Assembly (NCBI GenBank): GCA_003448025.1
Contig: DLXL01000042.1
Coordinates: 1-11,498 of the forward strand
Direction: 5' to 3'
Origin: Saprospirales bacterium
Lineage (GTDB): Bacteria > Bacteroidota > Bacteroidia > Chitinophagales > Saprospiraceae
Length of the DNA stretch: 11,498 nucleotides
A model generated the notes under the pieces. It was not told the DNA's origin. It did not search any database and worked only from the letters and a program-made list of their open reading frames with translations. Position 1 is the stretch's first letter; the number at the start of each line of letters is the position of its first letter. Positions 6,832 to 11,498 of the stretch are shown piece by piece. Both the position numbers and the translations under genes were made by a program.

Positions 6832-7737
6832 TTATTTTCCTTTTGCGGTCAATTCGCCCCTCAGTTGATGATCAAGCGTAGCGGTATCAAACTCCACCCA
6901 CCCCCGTTCAATTTTACCGGAAGCATTAAGTTGGTAAAGGCCAAGCCACGGAACGCGAATGGCATTTCCGGTAGGGGCTTGCCCACGGAACAGACCGGTA
7001 TTGGTGCCTGTCACGTATCCGCGTACCGTTACGTAGTTACCGCTGACAATCACATTTTCGATGTTGCGCTTGATATCCGGAAACCCCGTTTTAAATCCTA
7101 TGATCCGTTTTTTCATATCCTCACCACTGGTTTGCTTCCCTGCAAAATAGTTCGGCGCGTTTTCAACCCAGTAGCTCATGAACTTTTCACCGTTGCCCTC
7201 ATCAGAAGCTGAAAGCATGGCGAGGATATCGAGTTCGGCCTTAACTGCGGGATTTGGAAGACCTGCCATCAGTTGCGCTTCGAATGCTTTTTGATCGAAC
7301 TGTACATGAATGGCCTGTAATTTCCAGGACGCATCAAACGTTACAATCGTATTGAATGGAACGGCAACGAAATTGCCGGTAGCCGGGTTCCCCATCATCG
7401 GTCCGTCGTTTTTTCCTTTGAAAATACCACGTACCGCTACACTGAAATCTGATTCCACGTAACTTAATATTTCGTGCTGCATGTTCGGGAAAGCCGCCTT
7501 AAAACCCTGCAAAACACTCAACCAGGCTTGTTTGGGCATCACTTGCGGAGAAAAAGGCGCAGTAGCCTGAAGATTGTCTGCTAGTAGTTTTTCAACCTCT
7601 GTAAATTTCCCGGCATCTACCTCCAGGAAGTATTGTTTAACGATACTGGCTGGTGCTGGAGAGTGGTTATTGGCCAACAATGCGATGGAAAAGAATGAGA
7701 TGAAAATGGAAAGTGAGAGAAATTTGATCTGTTTCAT
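6832..7737 (-). CDS. Secreted protein with two tandem SnoaL-like (NTF2-fold) domains
   Basis: The protein has 301 residues. I start at the ATG at 7737 because it opens a signal peptide (MKQIK, hydrophobic run, then ALLANN near 19-24) and has AAGGA about 10 nt upstream; an ATG 15 codons earlier adds only polar residues. Two homologous halves are visible, about 31-160 and 164-297. GFKAAFPN (78-85) corresponds to GFKTGFPD (214-221), VRGIFKG to VRGYVTG, NPATGNFVAVPF to APTGNAIRVPW, and HVQFD to WVEFD, at an offset of about 136 residues. Each half looks like the SnoaL/polyketide-cyclase-like 'ester cyclase' group of the NTF2-like superfamily, which includes cyclases, isomerases and many proteins of unknown role. 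The duplication may form an intramolecular dimer. The substrate is unknown. It is divergent from the DUF6090-like gene and convergent with the rhodanese gene. No exact TAnnTTTG box is visible upstream. Confidence 0.85.
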   Translation of the reverse strand: MKQIKFLSLSIFISFFSIALLANNHSPAPASIVKQYFLEVDAGKFTEVEKLLADNLQATAPFSPQVMPKQAWLSVLQGFKAAFPNMQHEILSYVESDFSVAVRGIFKGKNDGPMMGNPATGNFVAVPFNTIVTFDASWKLQAIHVQFDQKAFEAQLMAGLPNPAVKAELDILAMLSASDEGNGEKFMSYWVENAPNYFAGKQTSGEDMKKRIIGFKTGFPDIKRNIENVIVSGNYVTVRGYVTGTNTGLFRGQAPTGNAIRVPWLGLYQLNASGKIERGWVEFDTATLDHQLRGELTAKGK

Positions 7738-7793
7738 GTTGTTTGATCCTTTTTGTGGTGATTGACAGATGTTAGTTTTCATGGTATGGAACC

Positions 7794-7809
7794 CTGGAGG
7801 CGCCTCCAG
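7794..7809. promoter_or_regulatory. Perfect 16-bp palindrome in a divergent intergenic region
   Basis: CTGGAGGCGCCTCCAG is perfectly symmetric and lies 57 bp upstream of the SnoaL-like start. It sits in the 317-bp gap between that gene and the divergent DUF6090-like gene. The position fits an operator for a dimeric regulator, or a hairpin in the SnoaL-like gene's leader. There is no following T-run, so a terminator is unlikely. Apart from this site and the box at 7948, the gap shows nothing I can assign. Confidence 0.45.
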
Positions 7810-7947
7810 TTTACCGTTGATTTTTTTGCAGATACATCAGTTACGAGGCCGAGTCGAGTTTGGATCACTACTTTCAACATTTATTTCTGGTTCCCATCTT
7901 TATTCCCAAACAGGCTCTTTATGCCCCAATAGCTCTTTTCCTCACCC

Positions 7948-7955
7948 TATATTTG
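7948..7955 (+). promoter_or_regulatory. Candidate -7 promoter box for the DUF6090-like gene
   Basis: TATATTTG matches TAnnTTTG exactly. No clear -33 TTTG is present about 20 bp upstream. Transcription would start near 7962, leaving a leader of about 90 nt to the ATG at 8055. Confidence 0.5.
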
Positions 7956-8054
7956 CCGCGATTTTTACCACCGTCGGGCCTCTGTGCCTCACGGCTCTGC
8001 GGTAAAATAGCATGCATAGAACAACCTTTTCGATACACAAAAGCACTTTCCGGC

Positions 8055-8738
8055 ATGACAAACACGTTTAAGGACTCCCTGAAAAAATACCTGGGCGAGG
8101 TAGTAGCCATCTTCATTGGCATCTCCATTTCATTCTGGTTTGATGAATGGCGCGAGGATCGAAAAGACCGGGAAATGGAGCAGAAAATCCTGCAAAACCT
8201 GAAGTCTAACCTCATGCAGGACAGCATGTTACTGGGAATGTCCACCAAAGGCATGCTGCGGATGATAGCAGGCGCAGAAAAACTGGCTCAGCTCAAACCC
8301 GATCCCAGCCTGACAGACAGTGTGAGTTATTACATCGATATGGCTGCCAGTTATACCGGCATTTTAGCCAACCAAACCGCTTATGAGGAGATGAAACAAT
8401 CCGGCCATACCAGTTTGATACAAGATGACACCCTGAAAAATTTCATATTAGGACACTATACTTCCCTCATTCCTTATGTGCAGGAATGGTGTGAAGTAGA
8501 TAAAACCCACACCATGACCCAACTGATTCCGGAAATGAGCAATTATTTCCCGGTGATTATCGACACCACGAATCTGGTACCGGCAGCAGAAAAGATCAGA
8601 TACCTGCAAACGCCCAAACTAAAGCACCTGTTAATCACAAATGTGGCTTACAAAAAAGAAGCCTTCAAAGCCATAGAAATGGCTAAAGGCAATAGCAAAC
8701 GATTGATTGCACGCATTGACAAGGTATTAAAAAAGTAA
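8055..8738 (+). CDS. DUF6090-like small membrane-anchored protein
   Basis: The protein has 227 residues of unknown function. The ATG at 8055 is chosen because the family-like N-terminus begins there (MTNTFKDSLKKYLGEV) and the promoter box at 7948 lies upstream; the open frame extends back to 7860 but those codons cross the box. One transmembrane helix is visible at about 12-29 (LGEVVAIFIGISISFWF). It is followed at once by a strongly charged stretch DEWREDRKDREMEQK and a helical, partly amphipathic soluble region of about 190 residues. This arrangement, a short N-terminus, a GE.....IGI.I.F helix and a charged WxExRKxRxxE segment, resembles the DUF6090 proteins common in Bacteroidota. No catalytic motif is visible. 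The large domain probably sits on one side of the inner membrane; by the positive-inside tendency that would be the cytoplasm, but this is uncertain. It is followed by a repeat element, with no clear terminator. Confidence 0.75.
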   Translation: MTNTFKDSLKKYLGEVVAIFIGISISFWFDEWREDRKDREMEQKILQNLKSNLMQDSMLLGMSTKGMLRMIAGAEKLAQLKPDPSLTDSVSYYIDMAASYTGILANQTAYEEMKQSGHTSLIQDDTLKNFILGHYTSLIPYVQEWCEVDKTHTMTQLIPEMSNYFPVIIDTTNLVPAAEKIRYLQTPKLKHLLITNVAYKKEAFKAIEMAKGNSKRLIARIDKVLKK

Positions 8739-8884
8739 CCTTTTTTTCGTCACAGATTCTGGGAATCAGCTTTCGTTTTTGCTATCCGCCCCTATTCCCC
8801 TTTCCCGCCCGGTCTTCTTTGGCAAACCAACACGGCATCCCCCCGCCGTGCCTGGTCTCTCCAACCACATTACTGGACTTTTTG

Positions 8885-9282
8885 GTTTCAGACCTATAAG
8901 GTTTTTGGAAACCTATGGTATGTATACAAGTTATAAGTGGATGGTAAAGCAATCTGGAAACACATCTAGCATCTTGTAACCACTCGTTTCAACGAGTGGA
9001 TAGGAATACCTCACCCCTCACATCTAGCATCTTTACCAAACATCAGCATCAACCCAAAATCCGAACAAGGCCATACTGGAAATAATATCTTGATTCATAT
9101 CCTTCACTGGGATTTTTGATGCTGATGTTTTGTAAAGATGCTAGATGTAATGGGTGGAGCTGCATTTGCCCGCCGTTAAAACAGCGGGTTACAAGATGTT
9201 AGATGTGTTGCCAGTTAGCCTTAAAGCAACATATGACTTGTGTACATACCGTAGGTTTTTGGAAACCTTATAGGTCTGAAAC
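8885..9282. repeat. Long near-palindromic repeat element, copy 2 (about 398 bp)
   Basis: This is the better-preserved copy. The outer ends are a perfect 20-bp inverted repeat, GTTTCAGACCTATAAGGTTT at 8885-8904 with its complement at 9263-9282. Arms are 8885-9052 and 9116-9282, and the centre is again 63 bp (9053-9115), identical to copy 1 at 55 of 63 positions by my count. Nested hairpins repeat those of copy 1: CCACTCG/CGAGTGG (8980-8999) and CCCGCCGTT/AACAGCGGG (9169-9188). The orientation is the same as copy 1. No transposase, credible gene or clear target-site duplication is present. It fills most of the 762-bp gap between the DUF6090-like gene and the ATPase gene. In the 146 bp to its left I see only a weak GATTC/GAATC hairpin (8755-8767). 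Confidence 0.85.
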
Positions 9283-9408
9283 TTCATCGCGAAGGCCCCG
9301 GGGGCAACGAAATAACCCGCTTTTTGAATTCATCTTCGTAAATGGTTTACTTTTTTCATCTTTGTCCTGTTTTATGGTTATTTTGGTGTAGCCCTGTAAC
9401 ATGATTCG

Positions 9409-9439
9409 TTGCTATTCCAATATTCGCAGATATTCTTTG
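9409..9439 (+). promoter_or_regulatory. Weak candidate promoter for the P-type ATPase gene
   Basis: TATTCTTTG (9431-9439) resembles TAnnTTTG but has one extra spacer base. A TTG at 9409-9411 lies 19 bp upstream, the usual -33 spacing. Transcription would begin near 9446, about 55 nt before the chosen start codon. Otherwise 9283-9500 is AT-rich and shows only minor hairpins near 9282-9305. Confidence 0.3.
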
Positions 9440-9500
9440 CTCCTTCTTTTTTGCCAAAACCTCCTTGCGCCTTGCTTTTTCATGGATGATTAAACCGGTT

Positions 9501-11498
9501 ATGATGATCAACAAACCATGGCATACCTATGATATTCCTGCCCTGGAGCAGGAATTCAAGACCAATCTGACAACGGGCCTGACAACGGAGGATCTTCCAG
9601 CCCGTCAGGCCCTCTACGGTCCGAATGAATTGAAAGAAACAGGGGGTGTTTCCCCTCTGAAACTACTGATCTCCCAGTTCACCAACACGATGGTGCTGAT
9701 CCTCATTGCAGCCGCCGTTGTGTCGGGATTGCTGGGAAAAACAACGGAGACCTTCGCGATCGGAGCCATTGTTGTGCTCTTTGCGCTGCTGGGCTTTCTG
9801 CAGGAGTACAGGGCTGAAAAAGCCATGGCCGCACTCAAACGGCTATCGGTGCCTGTGGTGCGCGTGCGCCGCAACGGACAAATTCAGGAAATATCTGCCC
9901 GGGAACTGGCGCCAGGCGATATTGTATTGCTGGAGGCCGGAAATGCTGTACCCGCCGACCTGCGCATCACAGAGAGCATCAACCTAAGCATCCAGGAAGC
10001 CGCCCTGACCGGCGAGTCGGAACCCGTGGAAAAGAACACCGATACCCTGCAACAGACCGACGTACCGGTGGGCGACCGCCGCAATATGGCCTACATGGGC
10101 ACCGCAGTAACCTACGGGCGGGGCACGGCCATGGTCGTCAGTACCGGCATGGCCACTGAGTTGGGTAAAATCGCTACGCTGCTGCAAAGCGTGCAACGGG
10201 AAATGACTCCTATGCAGCAGCGGCTCGAAAAGGTAGGCATGCAACTGGCGATCGGCGGCGTTGGGGTGGCCGCCCTGGTGATGGTTATTGGTCTGTTAAA
10301 AGGCGAAACACTCGACGAAATGTTCCTCACGGCTGTTTCCGTAGCGGTTGCCGTGGTGCCGGAAGGGCTGCCGGCAGTGGTGACTGTGACGCTGGCGCTG
10401 GGCGCGCAACGAATGTTGCGCCGCCGCGCACTGATCCGAAAATTGCCGGCCGTGGAAACCCTGGGCTCCGTGACCACCATCTGTTCTGATAAAACCGGAA
10501 CCATCACGGAAAACCGCATGACCGTTTCTATCATTGACGTGGCGGGGCACAACATGGCCTTGCAGGGAAAGGCAAAGCAACCATCCGGTGCACCTGACAA
10601 AGCAGACGGATTCCTGCAATCCCAGCCTGTGGAAATAGGACTGGCCATGGCGGCAGGCGCTTTGTGCAACGACGCGTCCATGCAACCCGATCCGCAAACA
10701 GGCCGCTACCTGCCCATCGGCGACCCCACGGAAGGCGCCCTGCTCGTGGCAGCTTCGCAGGTAAATCTGCACAAAAATGACCTTGAAAAGATCTTGCCGC
10801 GGGTGAACGAACTGCCGTTCGACGCCGTCCGCAAACGCATGACCACCGTACACCGACTTCCGGCTTCTCCGGAAAGTCTGCCCGGTACGCTGCATGCCCT
10901 GGCAAATCCGGAATTTACTTTTGTCGAATTTGCCAAAGGCGCTGTGGACGGGCTGCTGCCCTTGTGCAGCCATATTTTGCTGCATGGCAAAGCCATCCCT
11001 ATCGACGACCATTGGAAGCAGCGCATCGATGCCGCCCATGAACAAATGGCCCAAAACGGAATGCGGGTACTCGGCCTGGCTCTCCGCTGGCAACAGGATG
11101 CTATCCCGCGGGAAGACGATCTGATGTTTATCGGCCTGACCGGCATGATCGATCCGCCCCGGCCCGAGGTGAGACAAGCGGTGGCGACTTGTAAAAGCGC
11201 AGGTATCCGGCCGGTGATGATCACCGGCGACCACCCCCTGACAGCACGCTTCATTGCCCATGACCTCGGTATTACCGACAATTTCCGGGTGAAAACCGGC
11301 AATGACCTGAATCAAATGACCCCGGAAGAACTGGCTGAGGCAGTACGCGAGGTTTCCGTGTACGCACGCGTAACGCCCGAACAAAAGCTGCGCATCGTGG
11401 AAGCCCTGCAAGCGCAAAATGAAGTGGTGGCCATGACCGGCGACGGTGTGAACGACTCGCCTGCTCTCCGAAAAGCCGACATCGGCATCGCCATGGGC
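9501..11498 (+). CDS. Cation-translocating P-type ATPase, type II (Ca2+-type), C-terminus missing
   Basis: The first 666 residues are visible and the frame runs off the right edge, so the C-terminal membrane helices are missing; type II pumps are commonly about 850-950 residues. The start could be ATG at 9501, 9504 or 9486; all are in frame and no ribosome site decides. Motifs in order: N-terminal cation-ATPase region (GLTTEDLPARQALYGPNEL, about 26-44), helices M1 (about 62-80) and M2 (84-103), actuator loop TGES (170-173), M3 (249-266), M4 with PEGLP (287-291), phosphorylation site DKTGT with Asp330, nucleotide-binding KGAVD (479-483), TGD (575-577) and the hinge TGDGVND (646-652). PEGLP in M4 is characteristic of type II pumps and argues against heavy-metal (CPx) pumps. 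The ion is probably Ca2+, but the deciding M5-M6 residues lie outside the window. Acts in the inner membrane. Confidence 0.93.
   Translation, partial: MMINKPWHTYDIPALEQEFKTNLTTGLTTEDLPARQALYGPNELKETGGVSPLKLLISQFTNTMVLILIAAAVVSGLLGKTTETFAIGAIVVLFALLGFLQEYRAEKAMAALKRLSVPVVRVRRNGQIQEISARELAPGDIVLLEAGNAVPADLRITESINLSIQEAALTGESEPVEKNTDTLQQTDVPVGDRRNMAYMGTAVTYGRGTAMVVSTGMATELGKIATLLQSVQREMTPMQQRLEKVGMQLAIGGVGVAALVMVIGLLKGETLDEMFLTAVSVAVAVVPEGLPAVVTVTLALGAQRMLRRRALIRKLPAVETLGSVTTICSDKTGTITENRMTVSIIDVAGHNMALQGKAKQPSGAPDKADGFLQSQPVEIGLAMAAGALCNDASMQPDPQTGRYLPIGDPTEGALLVAASQVNLHKNDLEKILPRVNELPFDAVRKRMTTVHRLPASPESLPGTLHALANPEFTFVEFAKGAVDGLLPLCSHILLHGKAIPIDDHWKQRIDAAHEQMAQNGMRVLGLALRWQQDAIPREDDLMFIGLTGMIDPPRPEVRQAVATCKSAGIRPVMITGDHPLTARFIAHDLGITDNFRVKTGNDLNQMTPEELAEAVREVSVYARVTPEQKLRIVEALQAQNEVVAMTGDGVNDSPALRKADIGIAMG

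Noticed and set aside
7860..8054. N-terminal extension of the DUF6090-like protein
   Set aside because: The codons cross the TATATTTG box and do not resemble the family N-terminus.
471..9282. Composite transposon bounded by the two repeats
   Set aside because: No transposase, no clear target duplication, and the enclosed genes look like ordinary chromosomal genes.
10296..11417. A 373-codon open frame on the minus strand
   Set aside because: It lies opposite the P-type ATPase, whose DKTGT, KGAVD and TGDGVND motifs are intact on the plus strand. The antisense product is low-complexity and His/Arg-rich.

Overview
The window looks like chromosomal DNA from a member of the Bacteroidota, probably close to the Saprospiria/Lewinella-Haliscomenobacter group (an inference from protein style, not a database match). 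Three things support this. A secreted M36 protease ends in a type A sorting domain of the type IX secretion system. Matches to the Bacteroidota promoter box TAnnTTTG lie upstream of several genes. Shine-Dalgarno sites are mostly absent. I see no tRNA, rRNA, CRISPR array, transposase or phage gene.

Layout, left to right. The 3' end of a hypothetical beta-propeller-like gene (2-448) is followed by a long palindromic repeat (471-861) and a minus-strand terminator (888-926). That terminator closes a large secreted M36 metallopeptidase gene (955-4491, minus). The M36 gene and ribose-phosphate pyrophosphokinase (prs, plus strand, ending 5757) diverge from a 255-330 bp spacer carrying a TACCTTTG box for each direction. 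After prs come a palindrome, a strong intrinsic terminator (5883-5920) and a small REP-like hairpin. An exported single-domain rhodanese gene (6088-6597, plus) converges on a secreted two-domain SnoaL-like gene (6832-7737, minus). Between them lies an inverted-repeat block built from 7-bp units (6631-6796). The SnoaL-like gene diverges from a small membrane-anchored DUF6090-like gene (8055-8738, plus), with a perfect 16-bp palindrome in the spacer. A second copy of the long palindromic repeat (8885-9282) precedes a type II (Ca2+-type) P-type ATPase gene (9501 onward), which runs off the right edge before its C-terminal membrane domain.

The genes do not form one operon or an evident pathway. 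Strand changes, terminators and separate promoter boxes suggest mostly single-gene units: nucleotide precursor synthesis (prs), protein export and degradation (M36 via T9SS), envelope sulfur or redox chemistry (rhodanese), unknown small-molecule or envelope functions (SnoaL-like, DUF6090-like) and ion transport (ATPase). The least ordinary content is non-coding. Two same-orientation copies of a roughly 395-bp near-palindrome with nested hairpins and a conserved 63-bp centre look like a non-autonomous mobile or structured-RNA element. I found no convincing new multi-gene system.
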